NCBI GenBank assembly: GCA_003280655.1
Contig: QCEK01000005.1
Location: forward strand, 1 to 64,000
Direction: 5' to 3'
Source of the DNA: Prochlorococcus sp. AG-355-O17
GTDB taxonomy: Bacteria; Cyanobacteriota; Cyanobacteriia; PCC-6307; Cyanobiaceae
Length of the DNA stretch: 64,000 nt
The translations under genes and the position numbers were made by a program. Shown piece after piece: positions 46,850 to 57,209 of the stretch. Numbering within the stretch: the first letter of the stretch is position 1; each line of letters starts with the position of its first letter. The notes under the pieces are model-generated. The model ran no database searches and was not told where the DNA came from. It was given only the letters and a program-made list of their open reading frames with translations.

Positions 46850-47032
46850 ATGCAAGATCCTAATACTGAAAATCAAGGAGATTTGATTTTTAAACTTGAT
46901 CAAGATAGAGCATGGCTACTAGAAAATCTTGATAAGGGTAAATGGCCAGAAATTAGAAGCGAACTTGCCGCGCTTGAAAGAAAAATAAGCAAATTAATCA
47001 TAAGTGTACAAGAAAATAATGTTGGTATTTGA
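46850..47032 (+). CDS. Small helical protein, unknown
   Basis: 60 residues, soluble and predicted largely helical (LDQDRAWLLENLDKGKWPEIRS then ELAALERKISKLIISVQ). No family recognised. It lies between two divergently and convergently oriented genes, ending 1 base before the ssb stop, and looks like a genuine compact gene rather than a shadow ORF. Confidence 0.65.
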   Translation: MQDPNTENQGDLIFKLDQDRAWLLENLDKGKWPEIRSELAALERKISKLIISVQENNVGI

Positions 47033-47033
47033 T

Positions 47034-47459
47034 TTAAAAAGGTATTTCGTCAACTTCAGGTACTAAAGGGGAACTATCCCAACTAGATTTTTTGGTGGTT
47101 TCTTTATTTTCGAATGACTCCTTATTTTCTTTTTGATCAGAATTAATAACTCCAACTGACGAGATTTGATGAATCTTTGAAGCTGTTAGTTCTGGTTGCT
47201 TTTCTTTTGTTCCGTCTTTTCTAGTGACAGAATTCATCTTTAGACGTCCCTCAATAACAATATTTTGACCTTCTTTTAGTTCATCTACCATTTCTTGGGC
47301 TATATTTCCCCATCCTATGATCTTGAGATTCCTGGTTGGATCTTCACTACGTAATCCTTTAAAATTAACAATCATTTCTGCAATTGGAGTTTGGTTTTCT
47401 TTGGTATACCTCATTTGGGGAGCGCTATTAATTACCGCCTGAATTAAACAATGATTCAT
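47034..47459 (-). CDS. ssb: Single-stranded DNA-binding protein
   Basis: 141 residues: OB fold (about 1-110, with MIVNFKGLRSEDPTRNLKIIGWGNIAQEM in outline and GRLKMNSVTRKDGTKEKQPELTASKI) and an acidic tail ending VDEIPF, the conserved tip that recruits repair and replication proteins such as PriA. Shorter than E. coli SSB because the Gly/Pro linker is reduced. Binds ssDNA at replication forks. Divergent to cobK with 28 bases between. Confidence 0.93.
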   Translation of the reverse strand: MNHCLIQAVINSAPQMRYTKENQTPIAEMIVNFKGLRSEDPTRNLKIIGWGNIAQEMVDELKEGQNIVIEGRLKMNSVTRKDGTKEKQPELTASKIHQISSVGVINSDQKENKESFENKETTKKSSWDSSPLVPEVDEIPF

Positions 47460-47487
47460 TACTTACTATTTAATTAAAGATATACTG

Positions 47488-48285
47488 ATGCAGAATCAAG
47501 AAAATTGCTATAAAAATGTTTGGATCCTATCAGGAACTTCGGATGGACCTGTGATAGCTAATAGGCTTCTTGAACTTAATTATTCAGTCTTTGCAAGTGT
47601 TTTAACTTATAAAGCAAGGCAAGCTTATATTGAAAATCCAAAGTTACATATCATTACGGGGAAATTAAATAATAAAGATCAAATAATTAATTTCATAAAT
47701 CAAAATAAAATCACATGCGTTGTCGATGCTACTCATCCGTTTGCTGTAATAATTTCTAAAAATCTTAATAATGCATGTAGAGAGATTAAGACACCTCTTT
47801 TACTATTTGAGAGGAAATCTCTAATAAATAAAACTAATAATTTTTTTTATATTGATCATTTAAAAGATATAAATAATGTTGATATTGAGAATAAGAATAT
47901 TCTTCTTGCAATAGGATCAAGATTCCTTAACGATACAGCTAGTTATTATATGAATTGTAAAGCAAATGTATTTTCAAGGGTACTTCCAACTTACGAGAGT
48001 ATAACTAAAGCTTTTGGATCATGTATTAAAAATTCAAACATAGCGATACTTGAACCGAGTAAAAATAATAAAAGCATTTTAGAAAAAAAACTTTGTGATT
48101 TTTGGGAGATAGATTATGTTCTATGCAGAGAATCTGGAAGTTATTCTCAGAAAAACTGGGAGAGTATAGTTTCTGGAAGTAGGATGAAGTTATTTCTGGT
48201 TAAGAGGCCGAAAGTTAAAAATGATTATTCTTACTCTTTTGATCAATATCACAATTTGATAAATCACATAATTAAAAAATATTGA
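47488..48285 (+). CDS. cobK: Precorrin-6A reductase
   Basis: 265 residues. NADPH-dependent reductase of the cobalamin corrin ring. The N-terminal VWILSGTSDGPVIANRLLE nucleotide motif, TGKLNNKDQI, the VVDATHPFA segment and RESGSYSQKNWESI near the C-terminus are CobK/CbiJ hallmarks. Together with cobM (9616) it shows that the organism makes cobalamin (or pseudocobalamin), though the two genes are far apart. Confidence 0.93.
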   Translation: MQNQENCYKNVWILSGTSDGPVIANRLLELNYSVFASVLTYKARQAYIENPKLHIITGKLNNKDQIINFINQNKITCVVDATHPFAVIISKNLNNACREIKTPLLLFERKSLINKTNNFFYIDHLKDINNVDIENKNILLAIGSRFLNDTASYYMNCKANVFSRVLPTYESITKAFGSCIKNSNIAILEPSKNNKSILEKKLCDFWEIDYVLCRESGSYSQKNWESIVSGSRMKLFLVKRPKVKNDYSYSFDQYHNLINHIIKKY

Positions 48286-48298
48286 TGTTTAATTCATT

Positions 48299-48604
48299 AT
48301 GGAAATATTAGTTATGATCATAACTGAATCAAGTAACGCAAATGCTTTGCAAATGGCTAAAGTACTAATACAAAATAAACTTGCAGCTTGTGTTTCGATA
48401 AAGCAAATTTTTTCAATTTATGAGTGGGATGATCATATTGAAGAAACTAAAGAGTTTGAAATTACAATAAAAAGTAAACTAGAATTGAAAGATTGTTTAA
48501 TTGATTTCTTAAATAAAAATTCCACATATGATGTCCCTCAAATTATTTACAAAAAATACCATGCTGAGATGAAATATTATGATTGGTTGAATAAGACTAT
48601 TTGA
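48299..48604 (+). CDS. cutA: Divalent-cation tolerance protein CutA
   Basis: 101 residues, the family length. Trimer-forming ferredoxin-like fold; motifs KLAACVSI, the SIYEWDDHIEETKEFEI segment and TYDVPQIIY are typical of CutA. Function in metal tolerance is disputed. It starts 13 bases after cobK on the same strand. Confidence 0.92.
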   Translation: MEILVMIITESSNANALQMAKVLIQNKLAACVSIKQIFSIYEWDDHIEETKEFEITIKSKLELKDCLIDFLNKNSTYDVPQIIYKKYHAEMKYYDWLNKTI

Positions 48605-48610
48605 TTAAAT

Positions 48611-49612
48611 CTATTTTATTAACTCTTTAAGATCAATATCTGTTCTAGATCCTAATTGCGTAATTATTTGCCCCGCACAAATTGAAGCTATCTCTCCGCA
48701 TTTTTTGAGGGAACTATTGTTTATTAATCCATGGATAAATCCCCCCGCATAGATATCTCCTGCTCCTGTAGTATCAATAATTTTGCCTCTTGTTATTGAA
48801 TCAATTATTTCAACATTATTTTTATTAACGATCAGAGAACCATTGCTTCCAAGAGTTACTATAACTAATTCACATAAGGAAGATAGGTTTTCTTGGCAGC
48901 TTGCTAATTTATCATTTTTAAATAGACTTAACACCTCGGATTCATTACAAAAAACAATATCTACATATTCATAAATTAATTCCAAGAAACTCTCACGATG
49001 TCTATCTACACAAAATGAATCAGACAAAGAAAGGATTATTTTTGTATTAGATTGTTTTGCAACTTGGGCGGCTTTAATAAAAGCTTTTTTAGCTAATTCG
49101 CTGTCCCATAAATATCCTTCTAAATATAAGTATTTGCTTTCCTTAATTACAGTAAAGTCAATGTCTTTTGGTTCAAACTCTACAGATGCTCCTAGGTAAG
49201 TGCACATAGTTCTTTGTGCATCAGGTGTAACCAAAATGATTGAATGAGCTGTTGGAGCACCTTCAATAGTAGGAGGAGTATTAAATATAGTTTTACTTTT
49301 TTTTATATCGTCAGAAAAGAAATTCCCAAATTGATCATTTTTCACTCTTCCTATAAACTGAACATGATTGCCTAATTCTGCTAAAGCAACAACGGTATTT
49401 GCTGAGGACCCACCTGAAATTTGTTTGATCACTTTGCAATTTTCTAACAATCTCTGAGATTCATTAGAGTTAATAAGATTCATTGATCCTTTATCCAGAT
49501 TATTTATCTCAAGAAACTCATCTTCAATATTTACAATAATATCTACTATTGCGTTGCCCAGACCAATAAGATCAACTTTTTTTTGTTTAAAATGTCTAAA
49601 GGATTCCTTCAT
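48611..49612 (-). CDS. PfkB family carbohydrate/adenosine kinase
   Basis: 333 residues. Ribokinase-fold sugar kinase: GNAIVDIIV (19-27), the GGSSANTVVALAELG motif (about 66-80) and the catalytic TTGAGDIYAGGF (about 281-292, Asp as base) are all present. The spacing suits adenosine- or fructose-type kinases of the PfkB family; substrate not assigned. It lies 15 bases downstream of purA on the same strand, which gives some weight to a purine-nucleoside substrate. Confidence 0.9.
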   Translation of the reverse strand: MKESFRHFKQKKVDLIGLGNAIVDIIVNIEDEFLEINNLDKGSMNLINSNESQRLLENCKVIKQISGGSSANTVVALAELGNHVQFIGRVKNDQFGNFFSDDIKKSKTIFNTPPTIEGAPTAHSIILVTPDAQRTMCTYLGASVEFEPKDIDFTVIKESKYLYLEGYLWDSELAKKAFIKAAQVAKQSNTKIILSLSDSFCVDRHRESFLELIYEYVDIVFCNESEVLSLFKNDKLASCQENLSSLCELVIVTLGSNGSLIVNKNNVEIIDSITRGKIIDTTGAGDIYAGGFIHGLINNSSLKKCGEIASICAGQIITQLGSRTDIDLKELIK

Positions 49613-49627
49613 TACTTTGGAACTAAA

Positions 49628-51010
<1,383 letters not shown>

Positions 51011-51019
51011 TGAATTGTA

Positions 51020-51457
51020 TCAACTTTCTCTTAGAACCATTTTTTCAGCAAGAGAAAATTCTTTGGTTAAACGCTCTTTAAGTTTATCTGGCAAAGGTCT
51101 ACTTGCAAAGTTTTTGTAATGACCTGCCATAGCATTTAATGCTGTTTGCATTGTGGTAAATGATTGCGTTTTATTCACCATCCCTCTATTTCTGTATCTG
51201 GAAATATAGTCAGTTATGAGTGTAAGAGCTTCACTTCTCACTTCATCTTTATTTGGAGAATCTTTTGGAGTATCAACAGCTGTTTGTAATGTTTTAACAA
51301 CTGAAATTGTATCCTTTGTATAGTCACCTGTCATAGCGGTTTTTGCAGCTATAGAAGGGGAACTAAATAGTGTAAAAACAACAATTAAGGATATTGCAAA
51401 AGATATAGCTTTGCTAAGATTCTTATAAAATAATTTTGATGTCCATTTCAGTAACAT
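51020..51457 (-). CDS. psb27: Photosystem II assembly protein Psb27 (no lipobox)
   Basis: 145 residues: an N-terminal signal/anchor (about 15-37, ending SPSIAAKTAMTG) and the four-helix Psb27 domain with DYTKDTISVVKTLQTAVD, YISRYRN and the conserved TMQTALNAMAGHYKNF. Psb27 binds CP43 during PSII assembly and repair on the lumenal side. In most cyanobacteria the signal ends in a lipobox cysteine; here no cysteine exists in the whole protein, so it must be soluble or held by the uncleaved helix. Confidence 0.93.
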   Translation of the reverse strand: MLLKWTSKLFYKNLSKAISFAISLIVVFTLFSSPSIAAKTAMTGDYTKDTISVVKTLQTAVDTPKDSPNKDEVRSEALTLITDYISRYRNRGMVNKTQSFTTMQTALNAMAGHYKNFASRPLPDKLKERLTKEFSLAEKMVLRES

Positions 51458-51483
51458 AATTTAGCTCCCAAAAAAAATAAGCC

Positions 51484-53286
51484 TCAAGACTTTTTATTGT
51501 ACATTATTTCAGATTCGGAAATAAATGTTTCTAACAATTTATCAGTACTAATTTTAAGCTTAGTATTATTTGTTCTGCATACAAGTTCTACTTCTTTATT
51601 AATAGAATCTCTGCCAATAATTATCTGAAAAGGAATACCAACTAATTCCGCATCTTTAAATTTCACTCCAGCTCTATCGTTTCTATCATCAAGAAGGACA
51701 TCAATTTTATTAATTAAAAAGTTGTTATAGATATGCTCAGTAAGATCACTTTGAATAGGATCTTTTAGGTTTGTTGGGATAATAATAACTTCAAATGGAG
51801 AAATCTGTATAGGCCAACAAATCCCTTTTTGATCATGATTCTGTTCGATAGCGGCTTGAGCTATTCTTGTTACTCCAATTCCGTAACATCCCATCCATAA
51901 ATTTTTTAGCTGACCGTCCTTATCAGAGAACTTTGCATTTAATTTTTCACTATATTTCTGACCTAGTTGGAAAATATGTCCAATCTCGATACCTTTTTTT
52001 TCTTTAAGTTCTTCATCATCATTAATACTTATTTTATCTCCTTTTTTGGCATTCCTGATATCCCCAATTAGATATTCTTTGGAATCAAAAGAAAATTCTT
52101 GAAAAACTTTATGGAAATTAACTTTATTCCCACCACTTATGAACTTTGAAAGGTCACTTGCAGAATGGTCAATTATTCTTGTCCATTTTTTTTTCCAATT
52201 AGAACTACTTTTAATAGTTTTATTATCTAAATTTGGCCCGATAAAACCTAAGGGTAAATCAACTAGATTTTTTTCGATAGTATTTTTGTCTTCAATCTTT
52301 TTAAGGTTAAGGAGATTGAAATTTTGAAGTTTATTGATTAAGTTAAAAAGCTTTACTTCATTAATGTGTTGATCGCCTCTTATGCATGCAAGAATTGGGA
52401 CCTCAAATTCACCTTCAAACTGTGCAAGGAAAATTACTACTTTAATAATCTGACTAGGGTCTAAATTATTATTTTCGCAAACTTCTAGGATTGTTTTTTG
52501 TTGAGGTGTCTCCAACCATTCTGCAATATTATCTTCTAGTGGGATAGGTTGAGAATGTAGAGAAACAGCTTTTTCAATATTTGCGGCATAAGAACCACTT
52601 TGAGTAAACAAAATGGAATCCTCCCCAGAATCAGCAGTGACCATAAATTCTTTAGAGGAGGCACCGCCAATTGCTCCACTATCAGCTTCGACCCCTACAG
52701 TCTGCAGTCCACAAGATTTAAAAATATTTTCATAAGCATTGCCCACCTTTTCATAGAAAGTAGCCAGATCTTTTTCTGAAGAATGAAAAGAATAACCATC
52801 TTTCATTATAAATTCCCTACTTCGCATTAATCCAAACCTTGGCCTTATTTCATCTCTAAATTTTGTCTGAATTTGATAAAAACATTGAGGTAATTGCTTA
52901 TAGGAGTTTATGGTCTCTGATGCAATACTCGTGATCACTTCTTCGTGAGTTGGAGCTAAACCAAATTCTTTACCTTGTCTATCTTTGAGATTAAACATTA
53001 TTCCTTCTCCTGCAGTATATCCTTCCCACCTTTCACTTTTTCTCCATAAATCTGCAGGATGAAGTTGGGGTAATAGTAATTTTGTACAACCAATACTATT
53101 AAGCTCTCTCTCTATTATTACGGATATTTTTTCAATAACTTTAAGCATTAATGGCATGTATGCATAAATACCGCTGTTAACTCTGCGAATATATCCAGCT
53201 TTTAAAAGTAATTGATGTGAAATAATCTCAGCTTCAGATGGTGTGTCACGAAGTGTCCCCAGAGGAAATGAGGTTGTCACGCGCAT
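51484..53286 (-). CDS. proS: Prolyl-tRNA synthetase (bacterial type)
   Basis: 600 residues. Class II synthetase with the bacterial editing (INS) domain inserted between motifs 2 and 3 (about 220-410). Motif 1/2 regions LLPQLHPADLWRKSERW and KFRDEIRPRFGLMRSREF, and the motif 3 region MGCYGIGVTRIAQAAIEQ are visible. The insert is diverged from the E. coli one and its editing activity is uncertain. It lies 26 bases upstream of psb27 on the same strand. Confidence 0.96.
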   Translation of the reverse strand: MRVTTSFPLGTLRDTPSEAEIISHQLLLKAGYIRRVNSGIYAYMPLMLKVIEKISVIIERELNSIGCTKLLLPQLHPADLWRKSERWEGYTAGEGIMFNLKDRQGKEFGLAPTHEEVITSIASETINSYKQLPQCFYQIQTKFRDEIRPRFGLMRSREFIMKDGYSFHSSEKDLATFYEKVGNAYENIFKSCGLQTVGVEADSGAIGGASSKEFMVTADSGEDSILFTQSGSYAANIEKAVSLHSQPIPLEDNIAEWLETPQQKTILEVCENNNLDPSQIIKVVIFLAQFEGEFEVPILACIRGDQHINEVKLFNLINKLQNFNLLNLKKIEDKNTIEKNLVDLPLGFIGPNLDNKTIKSSSNWKKKWTRIIDHSASDLSKFISGGNKVNFHKVFQEFSFDSKEYLIGDIRNAKKGDKISINDDEELKEKKGIEIGHIFQLGQKYSEKLNAKFSDKDGQLKNLWMGCYGIGVTRIAQAAIEQNHDQKGICWPIQISPFEVIIIPTNLKDPIQSDLTEHIYNNFLINKIDVLLDDRNDRAGVKFKDAELVGIPFQIIIGRDSINKEVELVCRTNNTKLKISTDKLLETFISESEIMYNKKS

Positions 53287-53401
53287 GCAAAAAAATCCTT
53301 AATAATATTTAATTTTATCAATTAAGATGAAAAAATTATTTAAAGTGTCTTGAGTCCCTCAACGCGGCTAGTCTAAAAATATTGTTTCTGCTAACTTTTT
53401 C

Positions 53402-53442
53402 AGTAATGAAGTTCAATCTCTTTTAAAAGTTCATTATTACTA
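53402..53442. repeat. Imperfect inverted repeat upstream of the HTH-like gene
   Basis: AGTAATGAA pairs with TTCATTATTACT (3-base bulge) across about 19 bases. It lies 19 bases before the start codon, so it may fold in the 5' leader or be a dyad operator; nothing distinguishes the two. Confidence 0.4.
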
Positions 53443-53460
53443 AAACATTTTCTTAAGTTT

Positions 53461-53811
53461 ATGGAAAATATAGATTCCAATATTTCTAGCGAAGAGGAAT
53501 TAGTAGGTATTGATGAAGTTCAAAAATTCTTAAACAGATCAAGAGCTTCTGTCTATAGGTATACAAATACAGATTTAAGAAATCTAAACCCTAGCTTTAA
53601 TCCAAGAAAATTAAATCCCGAATTTAGAACTGATCAAAAAGATCCTTTAAAATTTCATCCTAATGAAGTAGCAAGATTTGCAAAAGATATTTTAAGAATT
53701 AAGGAAGTTACTGTAGAGGTCTTTAATACACCCTCCTCCGCGGCTCAAAATATACTGGTGCAAATATTAGACGAACTGAAATCTATTAGGTCTTTGCTGG
53801 AAAAAGAGTAA
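53461..53811 (+). CDS. Putative HTH DNA-binding protein, cyanobacterial
   Basis: 116 residues. The segment GIDEVQKFLNRSRASVYRYTN (17-37) looks like the first helices of an excisionase/MerR-type winged helix, and FHPNEVARFAKDILRI (about 68-83) has the form of the wing and closing helix; an amphipathic helix (NILVQILDELKSIRSLLEKE) ends the protein, suggesting dimerisation. It is solitary, with no phage gene nearby, so a chromosomal regulator is more likely than an excisionase. A 41-base imperfect hairpin (53402-53442) precedes the start. Confidence 0.65.
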   Translation: MENIDSNISSEEELVGIDEVQKFLNRSRASVYRYTNTDLRNLNPSFNPRKLNPEFRTDQKDPLKFHPNEVARFAKDILRIKEVTVEVFNTPSSAAQNILVQILDELKSIRSLLEKE

Positions 53812-53907
53812 TTAAAAAGATACTAGTCAATGTTTTGATTTATTGACATTTTGAATGTAGGATAATGGTGTTTAATTATCTCATTAATCTTTACCAATTA
53901 AGAGTTC

Positions 53908-54162
53908 TTGAGTTACACGAAATCAAAGCAGTTTATTCAAAGTAAATCAAGCGAAGAACCTTCTTATGGTTCTGCTCGAAGTGATTTTGAAAAAGATGAT
54001 GATGACCCTTTAAGTATAAGGAGTTTATCAATAACATCTCTAGGTATTATTTTTGCCATTTTGACAATTTTTTTACCTTCGATAAGCATTTTAATTGGAA
54101 GACCTTTATCTCAAGGAAACGAGATAATTCATAATCACGATTTTAAAAAAGATGGACCTTAG
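53908..54162 (+). CDS. Small single-span membrane protein, unknown
   Basis: 84 residues from TTG 53908: a polar, Ser/Asp-rich N-terminus (about 1-40 with EKDDDDPLS), one hydrophobic helix (about 43-66, SLGIIFAILTIFLPSISILIG) and a short polar tail. It overlaps the following pyrophosphatase gene by 11 bases, implying co-translation. No family recognised. Confidence 0.65.
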   Translation: MSYTKSKQFIQSKSSEEPSYGSARSDFEKDDDDPLSIRSLSITSLGIIFAILTIFLPSISILIGRPLSQGNEIIHNHDFKKDGP

Positions 54163-54706
54163 TTCAATACCTCCATCTCCAATGAAGGGAATAGTAAATA
54201 TCGTTGTTGAAATACCTGCAGGGAGTAGGAATAAATATGAATATTGCTCTGATGCAGGAATAATGGCATTAGACAGAGTATTGCATTCTTCAGTGAGGTA
54301 CCCTTTTGATTACGGTTTTATCCCAAATACCCTGGCTGATGATGGGGCTCCTCTTGATGCAATGGTGATAATGGATGAGCCTACTTTTGCTGGTTGTTTA
54401 ATAAAAGCTAGACCTATTGGAGTTTTGGATATGCATGATTGTGGTGCCTATGATGGAAAACTTTTATGTGTGCCTGTGGCTAATCCTAGACAGGCTAATA
54501 TAGTGAGTATTAATCAAATTGCTCCTAATCAGCTTGAGGATGTTGCTGAATTCTTTAGGACAAGTAAAGGACTTGATGGAAGAACAGTTCAAATTGATGG
54601 TTGGAGGGATTTTGATGTGGTGGAAAATTTATTGAAAAGTTGTATACCCCTAAAAAAGAAAAACTTCAAAGTACTTAAGAAAGCAAAGATTAGTAAATTA
54701 AATTGA
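54152..54706 (+). CDS. ppa: Inorganic pyrophosphatase-like protein, family I, with substituted active site
   Basis: 184 residues, close to canonical family-I length. Conserved are VVEIPAGSRNKYEY, the Arg in ALDRVL, RYPFDYGFIP and the metal site DCGAYDGK. Compared by eye with the E. coli enzyme, the DGDPVD motif is DGAPLD (the middle Asp, position 67, is Ala) and the HYKDL motif is TSKGL (Tyr141 is Ser). Both positions are catalytic in E. coli, so activity should be weak or altered. A complete second copy lies at 38820. Overlaps genes on both sides. Confidence 0.9.
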   Translation: MDLSSIPPSPMKGIVNIVVEIPAGSRNKYEYCSDAGIMALDRVLHSSVRYPFDYGFIPNTLADDGAPLDAMVIMDEPTFAGCLIKARPIGVLDMHDCGAYDGKLLCVPVANPRQANIVSINQIAPNQLEDVAEFFRTSKGLDGRTVQIDGWRDFDVVENLLKSCIPLKKKNFKVLKKAKISKLN

Positions 54707-55059
54707 AAAAAATAATTCTTTATAGTTATTCAAAATGCTCTACTTGCCGAAAAGCAGCTAAGTGGCTTGAAAGCAGAGATTTCGAATTTAAATTAATTGA
54801 TATTGTAAAAGAACCACCACTTGTTAATTATTTAAATCTCGCATTAGAACAATACTCTGATGATAAGAAAAGGATTTTTAACACAAGAGGTCAAGCCTTT
54901 AAAAAGCTTAATATTGATATTTATGGCTTATCAAGGGAAGAAATTATTCAACTTCTTTTAAGTGATGGCAAATTAATAAAAAGACCATTTTTGATTTTCG
55001 AAGAGGAAAAAGTAATATTAGGTTTTAATGAAATTGAATATGCCAAACAATTTATATAA
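54703..55059 (+). CDS. ArsC/Spx family thioredoxin-fold protein
   Basis: 118 residues from TTG 54703, which overlaps the previous stop by 4 bases. Starts ILYSYSKCSTCRKAAKWLESRDF with a C-x2-C motif (10-13), then the ArsC/Spx core (FNTRGQAFKKLNID and GLSREEIIQLLLSDGKLIKRPFLIF in outline). The RPFLI motif is typical of arsenate-reductase-like proteins (Yffb/Spx clade). Exact role, redox regulator or reductase, is open. Confidence 0.88.
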   Translation: MKKIILYSYSKCSTCRKAAKWLESRDFEFKLIDIVKEPPLVNYLNLALEQYSDDKKRIFNTRGQAFKKLNIDIYGLSREEIIQLLLSDGKLIKRPFLIFEEEKVILGFNEIEYAKQFI

Positions 55060-55088
55060 AGTTAAAAAATTAAGACTTTATTAATTTC

Positions 55089-55748
55089 ATGCCTGCCTCT
55101 ATTAAAAGTTTTTTGAAAGAATGGGGTCTACTAATTCTATTAAGTTTTTTTGTTTCTTCTTGTAGATCTTTTTTAGCAGAACCTCGTTATATCCCTTCTG
55201 GGTCAATGCTTCCAGAATTACAAATAAAGGATAGGCTAATTATTGAAAAATTTTCGTTAAGAAACTCTTTGCCAAAAAGAGGAGATATTGTCGTTTTTAA
55301 CTCACCTTACTCCTTTGACGAAAAATTAATTTCATTAAGATCTAAGCCTCTGCCAAAAAAAAGATATTGTATTTTGATGAGTTTTCCGCCAATGTCGTTT
55401 ATTCCTGGTTTAAGGGATCAAGCTTGCGATGCTTACATTAAAAGAGTGGTGGCACTTCCTGGAGAAATTGTCAGTGTAAACAAGAAGGGTGAATTAATAA
55501 TAAATAATAAATTAATTCCTGAACCTTACGTCTCTTATAAGTGCTTATTATCCCCCTTTAATAGATGTGGTGAATTTGAAAATATAAAAGTTCCTAAAGA
55601 TCATTTTTTAGTTTTAGGAGATAATAGATCAAATAGCTGGGATGGTAGATATTGGCCTGGAAGTAAATTTCTTCATAAAAAGGAGATAATTGGTAAAGCA
55701 TATTTCAGATTTTGGCCTCTTAGTCAAGTTGGCTTTTTCAATAAATAA
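55089..55748 (+). CDS. lepB: Signal peptidase I
   Basis: 219 residues. One N-terminal membrane helix (about 11-28), then the catalytic serine in IPSGSMLPEL (about 38), the lysine in YIKRVVALPGE (about 117) and the GDNRSNSWDGRYWPG box. Cleaves Sec signal peptides at the membrane surface. About 25 residues between boxes (KPLPKKRYCILMSFPP) form an insertion of the kind seen in cyanobacterial LepB. Clustered with pyrophosphatase and ArsC-like genes without obvious functional link. Confidence 0.94.
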   Translation: MPASIKSFLKEWGLLILLSFFVSSCRSFLAEPRYIPSGSMLPELQIKDRLIIEKFSLRNSLPKRGDIVVFNSPYSFDEKLISLRSKPLPKKRYCILMSFPPMSFIPGLRDQACDAYIKRVVALPGEIVSVNKKGELIINNKLIPEPYVSYKCLLSPFNRCGEFENIKVPKDHFLVLGDNRSNSWDGRYWPGSKFLHKKEIIGKAYFRFWPLSQVGFFNK

Positions 55749-55802
55749 ACTCTTTTTTCTTCCTCTGACTTCATCGAATAAAATTTTAAAAAGGATTTTA
55801 AT

Positions 55803-57131
55803 TTAAAGTGCTCCTGAAGCAGTTGAATCAATTATTCCTCCTAGGTGGGTTGTAATGTTTAGAGCGCTAATAACAGGGGGCTTATTGGGATCATTAAAAA
55901 GGTCAATAATAGTTATGCCACCATTACCTTGTTTTATCATCCAAATATTTGAATAATTAATCCCAAGGATTTTGCAAATTAGAGTTTTATTGACTGCATC
56001 ATGAGCAACCAGAAGACTTAGATCATTATCCTTTTGAGATGAGCAAATTTTATTAAAAGCTTCTACAGACCTTTCTGATACATCTTTAATAGATTCACCT
56101 TCGGGCATTATTACTTCTTCAGGTTTATCATGCCAATTTTTTAGTAAAACAGGCCACTTTTCTTTGATTTCTACTTCCAGTTTGCCTTCCCATAATCCAT
56201 GACTAATTTCTACAAGTGAATCTATTCTTTCTATTTTTAAATCTTTGCTATTTTGAAGGATTATTTGTGCAGTTTCATAAGGCCTATCCATGGAACTTGA
56301 AAATGCCTTGTTGAAAGAAATATTTCTCAAATATTCAAAAGTCTTTCTAGCTTGATCTTTTCCGTTTTCATTTAAAGGAATATCAATTTGGCCTTGGAAT
56401 CTTCCTTCTTTGTTCCAGTTAGTTTCACCATGCCTTATAAGAAATATTCTAGAATCTCCAATTTGATTTGGAATATTTTTATTCAGATGGGAGGTTTGAT
56501 TTAAGCATTCAATTTGGGTCTTAAAAGATTTATCTTTTTTTGAAATATTGAGTATAGAGAAAGACGCATTTTCTAATCTTATTTTCCTAAAACCTTGTTT
56601 AGGCTTTCCTAATAATAAGAGGATTAAACATCTGAGAATCGCATTATGTCCTACAATTAGGATATTAACATCATCTTTGTTTAGATAAATTTTTAAGATA
56701 TCTTCTACAAAATTTGTTGCTTGAAAAAATAACTCTTGAATTGGTTTATAAGTCTTTTTGTCATTTCTTTTTAAGATTAGATTTTCTGGATCATTTTTCC
56801 ATATAGGGTAAATTTCTGGATATTTCTTTTTTATTTCATCAATTTTTAGACCAGACCATTCACTAAGATCGACTTCTAGTAAATTATCATCAAATACAAT
56901 GTTTTGTTCTTTATTGAAGGTCTTTGTAATTGTTTTTGCTGTCTCTGCCGCTCTCACAAGTGGGGAGGAATAGATTTTATCAAAGTTTATTTTTGATAAT
57001 GCTTTGCCTGCTTTTCGGGCTTGTTCGTATCCTTCATCAGTTAGTATTGAATCATCAGTTCTTCCTTGAATCAATCCTTTCGCATTGAAACTGCTTAGTC
57101 CATGCCTAACTAACACTAATCGTAAAGCCAT
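55803..57131 (-). CDS. Two-domain histidine phosphatase (phosphoglycerate-mutase-like)
   Basis: 442 residues formed by two tandem histidine-phosphatase domains, each with its own RHG box: LVRHGLSSFN at about 7-16 and LIRHGETNWN at about 230-239. The second catalytic His regions GHNAILRC and AHDAVNKT are also present, so both domains look active. Cyanobacterial relatives include phosphoserine phosphatases and phosphoglycerate mutases; substrate not assignable here. Divergent to the CPBP gene. Confidence 0.88.
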   Translation of the reverse strand: MALRLVLVRHGLSSFNAKGLIQGRTDDSILTDEGYEQARKAGKALSKINFDKIYSSPLVRAAETAKTITKTFNKEQNIVFDDNLLEVDLSEWSGLKIDEIKKKYPEIYPIWKNDPENLILKRNDKKTYKPIQELFFQATNFVEDILKIYLNKDDVNILIVGHNAILRCLILLLLGKPKQGFRKIRLENASFSILNISKKDKSFKTQIECLNQTSHLNKNIPNQIGDSRIFLIRHGETNWNKEGRFQGQIDIPLNENGKDQARKTFEYLRNISFNKAFSSSMDRPYETAQIILQNSKDLKIERIDSLVEISHGLWEGKLEVEIKEKWPVLLKNWHDKPEEVIMPEGESIKDVSERSVEAFNKICSSQKDNDLSLLVAHDAVNKTLICKILGINYSNIWMIKQGNGGITIIDLFNDPNKPPVISALNITTHLGGIIDSTASGAL

Positions 57132-57209
57132 TATATAAATTTGAAAATTAAGATAATTTAATCATCTCATGGCGTGATTAAAATAGATACATAAACATAA
57201 GGAAATTCA

